Shown here: in pieces, positions 25,803-33,242 of the stretch
Layout of the letters: the number at the start of each line of letters is the position of its first letter
Position numbering within the stretch: the first letter of the stretch is position 1
Assembly (NCBI RefSeq): GCF_025770785.1
Contig: NZ_JANZLA010000004.1
Location: forward strand, 124,001 to 188,000
From: Cellulomonas sp. SG140
GTDB lineage: Bacteria > Actinomycetota > Actinomycetes > Actinomycetales > Cellulomonadaceae
Length of the DNA stretch: 64,000 bases
Reading direction: 5' to 3'
The notes under the pieces: generated by a model
What the model was told of the DNA's origin: nothing
The model's input: the letters and a program-made list of their open reading frames with translations, nothing else
The model's database searches: none
Made by a program: the position numbers and the translations under genes

Positions 25803-26957
25803 TCAGGCCGTGGCGAGGACGGCTGCCAGCAGGGCGGCGCGCTGCGCGAGGGAGGCGATCAGCACGTGCTCGTGGGCCGCGTGGGCCGCGCCGCCGACCG
25901 GACCGAACCCGTCCAGCGACGGGATGCCGGCAGCGCCCGAGAGGTTGGTGTCGGCGGCACCGGCGGCCGGGCGGCCGACGACGTCCTGACCGACCGTCCG
26001 CCCCGCCTCGGCCACCGCCTCGAGCAGCCGCTCCGTGGCGGTGCTGGGACCCCAGGCCGGCCGTCGGGAGACGACCCGCGGGGCGACCACGGCCCCGTCC
26101 CGCACCGGCCGGAGCGCCGCCAGCCGGTCCAGCACCACGGTCTCGGTGGCGCCGTCGACGAACCGCAGCCCCACCTCCGCCTCGGCGGCGTCCGGCACGA
26201 CGTTGGTGCGCCCACCCCCGCCCACCGTGCCGACGTTGACCAGCACGTCGGGATGCTCGGCGGCCACGGCACGCAGCACCAGCAGCTGGTCCACCAGCTC
26301 GTCGATCGCGTTCACCCCGGACTCCGGGTCGAGGGCGGCGTGCGCCGCACGGCCGGTCACCTGCAGCCGCCACCGCGTGGACCCGCGGCGGGACGTCTTC
26401 AGGGCGCCGTCGCGGTGCGGCGGCTCGAGGCCCAGCGCGTAGGCCACCTGGCCGGCCTGCGCGGTGACCAGGTGTCCCGAGCTGGGGGAGCCGATCTCCT
26501 CGTCGGGCGTGAGCAGCAGCCGCACCGCTCGGGCCGGCGCGCCGACGGCCGCCAGGGCTGCCCAGGCGGCGAGGACGACGACGAGCCCGCCCTTCATGTC
26601 GTAGACACCGGGCCCGTGCAGCAGCTCGCCATCGGTGTGCAGCGGGACGGCCCCGGTCAGCGAGCCGACCGGGTGCACGGTGTCCAGGTGCCCCAGCAGC
26701 AGGGCGGGACGCAGGTCGGCGCGGGCGCCGCTGCCCGGGTGCTCCACCAGCAGGGCGTCGCCGTGCGGCAGCGGCAGCCGCCGGGCGGTTGCGCCGAGGG
26801 CGGCGGCGTCGGCGGCGATCGAGTCGGCGAAGGTGTCGATCGCGTCGCGGTCGCCGGTGGGCGTCTCGTGCCGGGCGTACCCGACGAGGCGCTCCAGGTC
26901 GGCGTCGGCGGACGCCAGCGTGGCGTCGCGCAGGGCGGCGCCGAGGTCGGTGGTCAT
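25803..26957 (-). CDS. M20 metallohydrolase, candidate N-succinyl/acyl-amino-acid deacylase
   Basis: Zinc-dependent M20 (carboxypeptidase G2/ArgE/DapE-like) amidohydrolase of 384 residues. Metal-site motifs are LLGHLDTVHPVG (His, Asp), GPGVYDMKGG, and LLTPDEEIGSPSSG (catalytic and metal Glu). The dimerisation domain follows (VTGRAAHAALDPESGVNAI) and a late metal His lies in GGAAHAAHEH. ATG 26957 is preceded by TACGTT with 8 nt between, a leaderless layout. It is divergent from the GNAT-SIS-NSAR operon. With those genes it completes an N-succinylamino-acid racemase pathway, where it would release the L-amino acid. Confidence 0.88.
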   Translation of the reverse strand: MTTDLGAALRDATLASADADLERLVGYARHETPTGDRDAIDTFADSIAADAAALGATARRLPLPHGDALLVEHPGSGARADLRPALLLGHLDTVHPVGSLTGAVPLHTDGELLHGPGVYDMKGGLVVVLAAWAALAAVGAPARAVRLLLTPDEEIGSPSSGHLVTAQAGQVAYALGLEPPHRDGALKTSRRGSTRWRLQVTGRAAHAALDPESGVNAIDELVDQLLVLRAVAAEHPDVLVNVGTVGGGGRTNVVPDAAEAEVGLRFVDGATETVVLDRLAALRPVRDGAVVAPRVVSRRPAWGPSTATERLLEAVAEAGRTVGQDVVGRPAAGAADTNLSGAAGIPSLDGFGPVGGAAHAAHEHVLIASLAQRAALLAAVLATA

Positions 26958-26965
26958 GGATAGGA

Positions 26966-27029
26966 AACGTATGCCCCTCGTGCTGTCGAGGCAACGAGCG
27001 TGAGGAGCACGATGAACGCGACGTATGAT
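26966..27029. promoter_or_regulatory. Divergent promoter region, M20 gene and GNAT operon
   Basis: On the minus strand, TACGTT (plus 26966-26971) lies 8 nt before the M20 start. On the plus strand, a near-consensus -10 TATGAT (27024-27029) overlaps the first possible ATG of the GNAT gene. The two -10 boxes are 52 bp apart, so a shared regulator could act on both. No clear palindrome is seen between them. Confidence 0.5.
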
Positions 27030-27945
27030 GGCCGCCGGATCAGCCGCCAGCGCCGTTGGCCGGGGCCGTGCGACCGTGCGGCGCCGTGCGGTCGACGACG
27101 TCGGGACGGTGGGTGCGGTGCCAGCAGACGGGGCGGCAGAGCGGGGAGTGCCGGGCGGCGTGCCGGGCGGCGTGCCGGATGACGACGGGCTGCTGGTCAC
27201 CGGCATGTCCGACCCGGTGCTGCTGCAGGAGGCCGCCCAGCTCTACCGGGAGGTGTTCGGGTACACCGACCCGGCGCACGGCGTGAACCCGCGGCTGCTG
27301 TCGGCGCTGGCCGCGAACGGCGGGTCGGTGGTCGGCGTCCTGACCCCGGACGGTCACGTGGTCGCGTTCGCTTACGGGTTCCCCGGAGTCGACCGGGACG
27401 GGACCGCCTACCACTACTCGCAGGCGGCGGTGGTGCACGGCTCCGCGCAGGGCCGGGGGCTCGGTCGTCGCCTCAAGCGGGAGCAGGCCCGCATCGCCCT
27501 CGAGCACGGCGCCCGGCACATGCGCTGGGCGTACGACCCGGCGATCGCCCGCAACGCCCACTTCAACCTCGACGTGCTCGGCGCCCGGGCGCGGTGGTTC
27601 CACCCCGACTTCTACGGGCCGGAGTCCGACCGGCTGGTGGTCGAGTGGGACCTCACCGACACGACGCCGACGACGGCCGGGGTGGGCCACACCGACCCGC
27701 CGCCGCCGGCCGTCTCCGCCGAGGGTCGGCACTGGGGGGTGCCGGTGCGGGCGGACGGGTCGGTGTACCTTCCGCTCCCGGCGCGCATCGGCGAGCTGGC
27801 CGCGGCTGACCCCGCCGCGGCGGCCACGGTCCGGGCGCGCCTGCACCAGGCGCTGCCGGCGCTGATCGACGAGGGCCGCGCCGCCGTGTCCTGCCGTCGG
27901 CTCGACGTGGCGACCAGCGTGTACCGGTTCGAGAGGGAGGGCTGA
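27025..27945 (+). CDS. GNAT-family N-acyltransferase, candidate amino-acid N-succinyltransferase
   Basis: GNAT protein of up to 306 residues. The acyltransferase core begins near residue 60 (DPVLLQEAAQLYREVFGYT). The acyl-CoA loop is in AAVVHGSAQGRGLGRRLKREQ, and HMRWAYDPAIARNAHFNLDVLGA follows, a motif of COG3375-type proteins found with enolase-superfamily racemases. The start is uncertain: ATG 27025 overlaps a -10 box, so the real start may be a downstream GTG within the first 60 disordered, repeat-rich residues (near 27166). It ends one base into the next gene. The proposed role is succinylation of D-amino acids. Confidence 0.8.
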   Translation: MMAAGSAASAVGRGRATVRRRAVDDVGTVGAVPADGAAERGVPGGVPGGVPDDDGLLVTGMSDPVLLQEAAQLYREVFGYTDPAHGVNPRLLSALAANGGSVVGVLTPDGHVVAFAYGFPGVDRDGTAYHYSQAAVVHGSAQGRGLGRRLKREQARIALEHGARHMRWAYDPAIARNAHFNLDVLGARARWFHPDFYGPESDRLVVEWDLTDTTPTTAGVGHTDPPPPAVSAEGRHWGVPVRADGSVYLPLPARIGELAAADPAAAATVRARLHQALPALIDEGRAAVSCRRLDVATSVYRFEREG

Positions 27946-28646
27946 TGACCAGCACGACGACGCTGCCGCGGCAGGGGCGCGCGCCGCGGGCCGGCGATGC
28001 CGGTGTTGGCGTTGGTCCAGGGCATGGCCCCGACAGCCCCGACGAGCGGTTCGCCCAGCGCCTCGCCGGCCGGCCGTCGGCCGAGGTGCTGATCCGGCGG
28101 GTGGTCGGCCAGGAGACGGCGCACCTGCCCGTCGCGCTCGCGGCCGTGGTGGAGCAGGGTTCGCTGCCGCAGGCCGCCGCCCTCGTCGTCGCTGCGCGCC
28201 GCCGCTACGTCGCCGGGACCGCCAAGTCGCTGGCGTACGCGACCCTGCTCGCGGCAGACCTGTCCGTCGGGCTGTCGCACGTGCACCTGGTGGACGACGC
28301 GACCGTCCGCGCCCTCGACGTGCTCGCCGAGGTGGCGCCGACCGACGTGCTGGTGGCGTTCTCCTTCCGCCGGTACCGGCGCGAGACCGTCGCGCTGGCC
28401 AGGGCGTTCGTCGCCGCGGGCGGCACGCTCGTCGCCATCACGGACGACGAGGACGCGCCGCTCGCGGCCATCGCGCAGCAGACGGTGGTGGTCAACACCG
28501 ACTCCGCGTCGTTCGCCGACTCACCGACCGCCGTCGTCGCGGTCTCGCACCTGCTCGCCACCCTCGCTGCGGCCTCCGCCAAGGGCGCCCGGCGCCGGAT
28601 CGCCGCCCGCGACGCCCTGGCCGCCGACCTCGACCTGTACCTGTAG
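27945..28646 (+). CDS. SIS-domain protein related to RpiR regulators but lacking the helix-turn-helix
   Basis: A 233-residue protein. Residues about 85-215 form a SIS (sugar/phosphosugar-binding) domain like that of MurR/RpiR repressors: RRYVAGTAKSLAYATLLAADL and the later VAFSFRRYRRETVALARAFVAAGGTLVAITD are the characteristic strands and helices. The N-terminal 75-residue winged helix normal in RpiR proteins is absent. About 40 low-complexity residues take its place. ATG 27945 overlaps the GNAT stop by one base. It may sense a pathway intermediate or modulate the neighbouring enzymes. Direct DNA binding is unlikely. Confidence 0.72.
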   Translation: MTSTTTLPRQGRAPRAGDAGVGVGPGHGPDSPDERFAQRLAGRPSAEVLIRRVVGQETAHLPVALAAVVEQGSLPQAAALVVAARRRYVAGTAKSLAYATLLAADLSVGLSHVHLVDDATVRALDVLAEVAPTDVLVAFSFRRYRRETVALARAFVAAGGTLVAITDDEDAPLAAIAQQTVVVNTDSASFADSPTAVVAVSHLLATLAAASAKGARRRIAARDALAADLDLYL

Positions 28647-28681
28647 CGGTGGCGGACCCCGAACCACCCGAAGGAGCCGCC

Positions 28682-29800
28682 GTGCGCGTCGTCGCCGCCA
28701 GCCTGCACCTGGTCCGCCTGGACCTGGTGCACGAGTTCCAGACGAGCTCGCACCGCAAGGGTCACCTCGACCACGTCCTGGTGCGCCTCGAGGACGAGTC
28801 GGGTGCGGTCGGCTGGGGCGAGATCGCCTCGCCGGCGGCGCCGTACTACAACGCGGAGAACGTCGACACCTGCTGGACCGTCGCCGCCGGCTACCTGCTC
28901 CCGGCGGTGCTGGGGGCGACCTGGGACCACCCGGCGCAGGTGCCCGCGCTGTGGCGGCGGGTGCGCGGCAACGAGTTCGCCAAGGCCGGCGTCGACATGG
29001 CGGCGTGGACGCTGTGGTCCGGTGCGGCGGGGGTGCCGCTGGCCACCGCGCTCGGCGGGACGCGCACCGAGGTGGTGGCCGGGGTGTCGCTGGGGATCGA
29101 GCCGACCGTCGACGAGCTGCTGGCTCAGGTCGCCGTGCACGTCGGGCACGGGTACCCGCGGGTCAAGCTGAAGATCGCCCCCGGCTGGGACGTCGAGCCG
29201 GTGCGGGCGGTCCGGGCGGCGTGGCCGGACCTCGACGTGCACGTCGACGCGAACGGCGTCTACACGGAGTCCGACGACGACCTCGCGGCGCTGCGGGCGC
29301 TGGACGGGTACGGGCTGACGATGATCGAGCAGCCGTTCGCGCCGCGGGACCTGCTGGCGCACGCGCGGTTCGCCGCGTCCGTCGGCACGCCCGTCTGCCT
29401 CGACGAGTCGGTGGAGACCTTGGCCGATCTGGCGCTCGCGGTGCACCTGCAGGCCGGGCGGGTGCTCAACATCAAGGTGTCCCGGATGGGCGGGCTGACC
29501 GCGGCGGTCGCTGCCCACGACGCCGCACAGGCCGCCGGGTGGCCGGTGTGGTGCGGCGGGATGCACGAGTTCGGCGTCGGCCGGTACGCCAACGTGGCGC
29601 TGTCGGCGCTGCCGGGGTTCACGCTGCCGTCGGACGTCTCCGGGTCGGACAAGTACTACGCGCGGGACGTCGTCGTGCCGCCCGTCGTCGCCCGCGCCGG
29701 ACGCGTCACCGTGCCGACCGAACCCGGTCTCGGGGCGCAGGTGGACGACGAGTGGCTCGCCGGCACGACGCTGCGCAGCGAGCGGTTCACCGCAGGCTGA
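28682..29800 (+). CDS. Enolase-superfamily N-succinylamino-acid racemase / o-succinylbenzoate synthase
   Basis: A 372-residue member of the NSAR/OSBS group of the muconate-lactonizing subgroup. Catalytic residues are in place: KxK in RVKLKIAPG (about K162 and K164), metal ligands in DANGVY (D189), MIEQPF (E216) and DESVE (D241), and the opposite-face lysine in NIKVSRMGG (about K265). Numbering nearly matches Amycolatopsis NSAR. GTG 28682 follows AAGGAG by 5 nt. No menaquinone genes are nearby, while an acyltransferase and an M20 deacylase are, favouring the racemase role over MenC. Both activities may coexist. Confidence 0.88.
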   Translation: MRVVAASLHLVRLDLVHEFQTSSHRKGHLDHVLVRLEDESGAVGWGEIASPAAPYYNAENVDTCWTVAAGYLLPAVLGATWDHPAQVPALWRRVRGNEFAKAGVDMAAWTLWSGAAGVPLATALGGTRTEVVAGVSLGIEPTVDELLAQVAVHVGHGYPRVKLKIAPGWDVEPVRAVRAAWPDLDVHVDANGVYTESDDDLAALRALDGYGLTMIEQPFAPRDLLAHARFAASVGTPVCLDESVETLADLALAVHLQAGRVLNIKVSRMGGLTAAVAAHDAAQAAGWPVWCGGMHEFGVGRYANVALSALPGFTLPSDVSGSDKYYARDVVVPPVVARAGRVTVPTEPGLGAQVDDEWLAGTTLRSERFTAG

Positions 29801-29871
29801 GAGGTCGCAGCGAGAGGGAGGACGGCAGCCGGCCGAGGACGCCGCAGGCGTGCACGCCTCGGCCCGGCCCA

Positions 29872-29921
29872 CCCCGCGTCAGTCGGTGCGGGGGATCCTT
29901 CCCCGCGTCAGTCGGTGCGGG
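29872..29921. repeat. 21-bp direct repeat over a gene 3' end
   Basis: A 21-bp block starting CCCCGCGTCAGTCGGTGC occurs at 29872-29892 and 29901-29921 (period 29; similarity continues for about 5 more bases with one mismatch). The second copy contains the stop (29908-29910) and last codons of the minus-strand class IV aminotransferase. The first copy lies beyond the stop. Confidence 0.88.
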
Positions 29922-30795
29922 AGATCAGGTACTCGTTGATCTGCCGGGTCAGCTCGAGGTCCGCCGGCCGCTCCTGACCGTCGACCGCGCGCACCGCCAC
30001 GGCGAGCCGGACCGACGAGGTCAGCCAGATCGCGTCCGCCTGGGCGACCTCCTCGACGCGGAGGTCGCGGAACGCCGTCCGCAGGCCGAGGCTCTGCGCG
30101 TACTCGAAGATCCCCTGCTGGGTGGTGCCCGGCAGCACCCCGGCGTCCGGCGGGGTGGTCACCAGCTCGTCGCCGAGCCGCAGCACCACGCTGGACGTCG
30201 GGCCCTCGAGCACGTACCCGTCGGTGGTGGTGAACAGCACGTCCTCGGCACCACGTCGGGCCGCCTCGCGCAGCGCCGACTTGTTCACGGCGTAGGAGAG
30301 CGTCTTGGCGCCCTGCAGCAGCCACGGGGCCGTCTCGGCGACGTCGAGCGCGTAGCCCCGCGACAGCAGCACGATGCCGATGCCACGCTCGCGGGCCTCC
30401 GAGAAGTCCTCGCTCGCGTCCAGGAAGGCCCAGCCGACCGGGCCGGTACCGGCGTCGTGCTCGTCGCCCCTGGTCAGCACGTACTTCACGGAAGCGTCGG
30501 AGGCGTCCGGGAGCAGGCTGATGCCCAGCTCGATCGCCGCGCGGTACACGTCGGGGTCCGGCGCCGGCAGGTCGAGCATCGCCGCCGAGCGCGCGAACCG
30601 GTCGAGGTGCGCCTGGGAGGCCTGGACCCGGCCGTTGCGGATGGCGGCCGTCTCGAAGATGCCGTCGCCGCGCGTCGCGCCCAGGTTGGTGACGCGCAGC
30701 TGCGGGGAGCCGGCGGCGGCAGCCCGGAAGGCGGGACCGTCACCGGTCTGCCCGAGTGCGGGTCGGTCGATCATCACCAGAACGCCGGTGCTCAT
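29908..30795 (-). CDS. Class IV aminotransferase, aminodeoxychorismate lyase-like
   Basis: A 295-residue fold-type IV PLP enzyme. The PLP lysine is in LQGAKTLSYAVNKSALREA. The GYVLEGPTSSVVL and GVLPGTTQQGIFEYA segments (phosphate-binding Gly/Thr) are typical of PabC, which makes p-aminobenzoate for folate. D-amino-acid and branched-chain transaminases share the fold, and the D-amino-acid context next door leaves D-amino-acid transaminase open. ATG 30795 is preceded by GAAGGA at 7 nt. Its 3' end is duplicated (29872-29921). It is convergent with the racemase gene. Confidence 0.82.
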   Translation of the reverse strand: MSTGVLVMIDRPALGQTGDGPAFRAAAAGSPQLRVTNLGATRGDGIFETAAIRNGRVQASQAHLDRFARSAAMLDLPAPDPDVYRAAIELGISLLPDASDASVKYVLTRGDEHDAGTGPVGWAFLDASEDFSEARERGIGIVLLSRGYALDVAETAPWLLQGAKTLSYAVNKSALREAARRGAEDVLFTTTDGYVLEGPTSSVVLRLGDELVTTPPDAGVLPGTTQQGIFEYAQSLGLRTAFRDLRVEEVAQADAIWLTSSVRLAVAVRAVDGQERPADLELTRQINEYLISRTD

Positions 30796-30850
30796 GACGG
30801 GTCCTTCGTCGAGGGCTGCCCGTGGCCGGTCCTGCGGGGCCGGGCACGGC

Positions 30851-30916
30851 GGACGGCCCGGTCGGCCGACTGCGTCGACCGGGGCCGTCCGTCACGATAG
30901 CCAGCCCGTGTGACGG
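30851..30916 (-). promoter_or_regulatory. Promoter with nested inverted repeats upstream of the class IV aminotransferase
   Basis: Minus-strand -10 TATCGT (plus 30894-30899) lies between the arms of CCGTCAC (30889-30895) and GTGACGG (30910-30916), which could be an operator. Downstream, GGACGGCC plus CGGTCG (30851-30864) pairs with CGACCG plus GGCCGTCC (30876-30890, one bulged G) to give a 14-bp hairpin at the 5' end of the transcript. No -35 matches well. Confidence 0.35.
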
Positions 30917-31005
30917 GAATGTTCCGGGCTTCCGTGGCGGACACGGGCACGCCCGCCGCCGCGGGCCGTCGGATCCCGCCGTGACCGTCCCGAGCCGCCG
31001 CGCCG

Positions 31006-31437
31006 TCAGGCCGACGGCGTCCCCTCGGCGGCGATGTTCACCAGCCACACGACGCCGAACCGGTCCGTGCACATGCCGAAGGCGTCACCCCACGGCGCCT
31101 TCTCCAGGGGCGTGGTGACCGTGCCGCCCTCGGACAGGCCGGCCCAGTAGCGCCGCAGCTCCTCGTCGTCGGACGCCGCACCGCTCAGCGAGATCGAGAA
31201 CGCCGACGCCTCCGGCAGCGGCATCGAGTTCGGCGTGTCCGCCGCCATCAGCGTCAGCCCGGACGGCGTGCCGAGCATCGAGTGCATCACCTTGCCGCCC
31301 TCCGACGGGTCCGGGCTCGCGTGGTAGTCGTCGAACGTGCTGACCCGCAGGTCGCCGCCGAACACCTGCTGGTAGAACTCCATCGCCTCGCGGGCGTTGT
31401 CCCGGAACGAGAGGTACGGGTTGAGCGTCACCGACAT
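31006..31437 (-). CDS. VOC-superfamily (PhnB-like glyoxalase fold) protein
   Basis: A 143-residue vicinal-oxygen-chelate protein of the PhnB/DUF1428-like group. It opens with LNPYLSFRDNAREAMEFYQQVFGGDL and ends APWGDAFGMCTDRFGVVWLVNI, the two conserved ends of the fold. Metal-binding positions common in PhnB-like proteins are only partly kept, so an enzymatic role is uncertain. AGGAG lies 7 nt before ATG 31437. It is divergent from the small membrane protein at 31603. Confidence 0.87.
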   Translation of the reverse strand: MSVTLNPYLSFRDNAREAMEFYQQVFGGDLRVSTFDDYHASPDPSEGGKVMHSMLGTPSGLTLMAADTPNSMPLPEASAFSISLSGAASDDEELRRYWAGLSEGGTVTTPLEKAPWGDAFGMCTDRFGVVWLVNIAAEGTPSA

Positions 31438-31547
31438 GTCGATCTCCTCGCGTCATGGAGGCTCCCTGCGCCCCCGCTCACCTGTCCGACCGCCGGCGGC
31501 GGCCGGACTCATCGTCGTCCGGACCACCGACACGCCCCGGTGCCTGC

Positions 31548-31574
31548 TGTCACGAAGCGGGGGCCTACCCGGTC
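31548..31574 (+). promoter_or_regulatory. Candidate ECF41/SigJ-type promoter
   Basis: TGTCACG (31548-31554) and GGTC (31571-31574) are separated by 16 nt. This closely matches the TGTCACA-N16/17-CGTC pattern known for ECF41 sigma factors, with one mismatch in each box. It lies 29 bp upstream of the small membrane protein start. No ECF gene is in the window. Confidence 0.35.
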
Positions 31575-31602
31575 TGAGTCGGTGAGGAAGGGAGATCCAC
31601 CC

Positions 31603-32019
31603 ATGAGGACGAGAGCACTGCGCACCGGCCTGGCGCTGCTCGCCGCGGTGGAAGCCGTGCTGGGGCTGTGGACGCTGCTGTTCCCCGCGAGCTTCTACGC
31701 CGACGTGCCGACCGTGGACCTCACCCCGCCGTTCAGCGAGCACGCGTTCCGCGACTTCGGTGGCGCCACCCTCGGGCTGGCCGTCGTCCTGACCGCCGCG
31801 GCGGTCTGGACCGAGCGACGGCTGGTCGTGGTCGCCCTGCTGGCGTACCTGGCGTTCTCGGCCCCGCACCTGGTCTTCCACCTCGGGCACCTGCACGGCG
31901 CCGACGCGCTCTCGGCCACCGCGCTCGTCGTCGTCCTGGCGGCCTCGGTGGCGCTCCCGCTGACGCTGCTCGCCGTCGCGCTGCACCACCGGCAGCCGGC
32001 CGCGACGTCAGCCGCGTAG
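31603..32019 (+). CDS. Small four-helix membrane protein, hypothetical
   Basis: A 138-residue protein with about four hydrophobic segments (near residues 5-28, 48-70, 74-95 and 103-128). Between the first two sits a conserved-looking FPASFYADVPTVDLTPPFSEHAFRDFG loop containing His and Asp. It resembles DUF4345-like small integral membrane proteins, but I cannot name the family firmly. GGAAGGGAG lies about 9 nt before ATG 31603. A possible ECF41-type promoter precedes it. The role is unknown. Confidence 0.75.
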   Translation: MRTRALRTGLALLAAVEAVLGLWTLLFPASFYADVPTVDLTPPFSEHAFRDFGGATLGLAVVLTAAAVWTERRLVVVALLAYLAFSAPHLVFHLGHLHGADALSATALVVVLAASVALPLTLLAVALHHRQPAATSAA

Positions 32020-32179
32020 GCCGCGCGGGCCACGAGACGGTCGAGGGCCACCCGCCTCGGACCAGCCGTGCGCCCACCTCGCTGACCAGGGCAGACGTCT
32101 TCTCCGGTTGCGGGTCTGCGCACCCGCGCGTCCAATCGAAGACGCCGGGGGACCAGCGAGATGAGGGAGGCGCGTGACG

Positions 32180-32569
32180 ATGAACCAGACCCTGTGGATC
32201 GTGCTCGTTGTCGTCGTGGTGCTGATCCTGCTCGGCATCTGGATCGCGCGGTCGCGGTCCGCGGGCGCCGAGGACCGGCGCCGTGCCGAGGCGCAGCGGA
32301 TCCGCGAGGAGGCCGAGGCGGACCGGATCGAGCTGCAGCGACGCGAGGCGGAGGCGGCCCGCGTGGACGCGCACGCCCGGCTGGCGCAGGCCGAGGCGCA
32401 GACGCGTGCGGCGGAGGCTGCGCGGCTGCAGCAGGAGGCGCAGGCCCGGTCGGACGGGCTGGACGAGAGCCGGGCCTCGGTCGACGAGCGCCTGCGTCGC
32501 GCCGACGAGGTGGACCCGGACGTCGCGGACGTCCCGGAGCCGGACGCGGGCCCCTCGGCCCGCGCGTGA
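32180..32569 (+). CDS. Membrane-anchored coiled-coil protein, hypothetical
   Basis: A 129-residue protein with one N-terminal transmembrane helix (LWIVLVVVVVLILLGIWIA), a short basic stop-transfer, and then a long Ala/Glu/Arg coiled coil (about residues 28-110, e.g. RRAEAQRIREEAEADRI). It ends in an acidic disordered tail. ATG 32180 is 9 nt after GAGGGAGG; a GTG at 32174 is an alternative. No known domain is seen. It is followed by the PED-repeat gene and may act with it, but this is only proximity. Confidence 0.7.
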   Translation: MNQTLWIVLVVVVVLILLGIWIARSRSAGAEDRRRAEAQRIREEAEADRIELQRREAEAARVDAHARLAQAEAQTRAAEAARLQQEAQARSDGLDESRASVDERLRRADEVDPDVADVPEPDAGPSARA

Positions 32570-32729
32570 CCCGTCGCGCGACGTCGCGGCACAGGGCACC
32601 GATGAAGCGGGACAGGGCACCGATGACCACGGCACCGATGACGAGCCGACCGCCGGCCGAGAGGGCCGCCGACCGTGCCCGGCACCGCAACGAGCAACCA
32701 GTGCACGACCGATCGGATGGAGGCGTGTG

Positions 32730-33080
32730 GTGAGCATCAACGAGGAGCCGGTGACGCCCGAGGAGGAGCTGCTGCGTCGTCGGACGGCCGCCCGTCAGGG
32801 CGAGGAGTGGGTCGGCTCGGTGCCGGAGGACAGCCCCGGACCGCGGTCCGGCACGGGACCGCTGGGTGTGCCGGAGGACGAGCTGCTCGAGGAGGTGCCG
32901 ATCGACAGCCCGGGTCCTGAGTCCGGGACGGTCGGCGGCGTACCGGTGCCCGAGGACCGGGTCGACGTGCCGGAGGACAGCCCCGGCCCGCGGTCGGGCA
33001 CCGGTCCGGACGGCCTGCCGCTGCCGGAGACCGGGTACGACGTGCCGGAGGACAGCCCCGGCAGGGACTCCGGTCGCTGA
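32730..33080 (+). CDS. Acidic proline-rich repeat protein, hypothetical
   Basis: A 116-residue protein built after its first 30 residues almost entirely of four tandem units of 24-25 residues with core VPEDSPGPRSGTGP and connecting PLPE/PVPE pieces. It has no membrane segment, Cys or Trp beyond one early Trp, and should be disordered and strongly acidic. GTG 32730 follows GGATGGAGG by 6 nt. I recognise no family. The stop codon region is itself part of an imperfect direct repeat (33076-33124). It could be a low-complexity scaffold or linker protein. Confidence 0.65.
   Translation: MSINEEPVTPEEELLRRRTAARQGEEWVGSVPEDSPGPRSGTGPLGVPEDELLEEVPIDSPGPESGTVGGVPVPEDRVDVPEDSPGPRSGTGPDGLPLPETGYDVPEDSPGRDSGR
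32820..33079 (+). repeat. Four in-frame coding repeats, 72-75 bp each
   Basis: Units starting GTGCCGGAGGACAGCCCCGG are found at 32820, 32967 and 33042, with a diverged unit (GTGCCGATCGACAGCCCGGG) at 32895. Periods are 75, 72 and 75 bp, all multiples of three, so selection keeps the frame. Confidence 0.85.
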
Positions 33081-33124
33081 CCGGACCACAGCTCGGGTCT
33101 GCTGACCCGACCACGAGCTCGGGT
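33076..33124 (+). repeat. Imperfect direct repeat over a stop codon
   Basis: GCTGACCGGACCAC...GCTCGGGT (33076-33098) and GCTGACCCGACCAC...GCTCGGGT (33101-33124) differ by one substitution and a small indel, with period 25. The first copy contains the TGA of the PED-repeat gene. Confidence 0.6.
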
Positions 33125-33188
33125 TCTCGGACCCGGACAGACGCGGGTCCCGACCCGTGCACGCGGCTCTCGACCGCCGCAGGACAGC

Positions 33189-33217
33189 GGAGGCCGCCCG
33201 TTCAGCGGGCGGCCTCC
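33189..33217. terminator. Hairpin terminator
   Basis: A perfect 12-bp stem, GGAGGCCGCCCG (33189-33200) with CGGGCGGCCTCC (33206-33217), closes a TTCAG loop. It sits between the convergent PED-repeat gene and the OYE-family gene, so it can serve both strands. Confidence 0.8.
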
Positions 33218-33242
33218 GTGGTGTGCGGGTGCTGTCAGCGCG

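Noticed and set aside
27945..28646. Full MurR/RpiR transcription regulator
   Set aside because: Only the SIS half is present. No winged-helix domain can be found in the N-terminal residues or in an upstream frame.
28682..29800. MenC for menaquinone synthesis
   Set aside because: The enzyme family includes OSBS, but no other men gene is present and the acyltransferase/deacylase neighbours favour the racemase role. Dual activity is not excluded.
30851..30890. Riboswitch in the leader of the class IV aminotransferase
   Set aside because: There is only one long hairpin and no conserved riboswitch core sequence. It is recorded as a possible promoter/operator structure instead.
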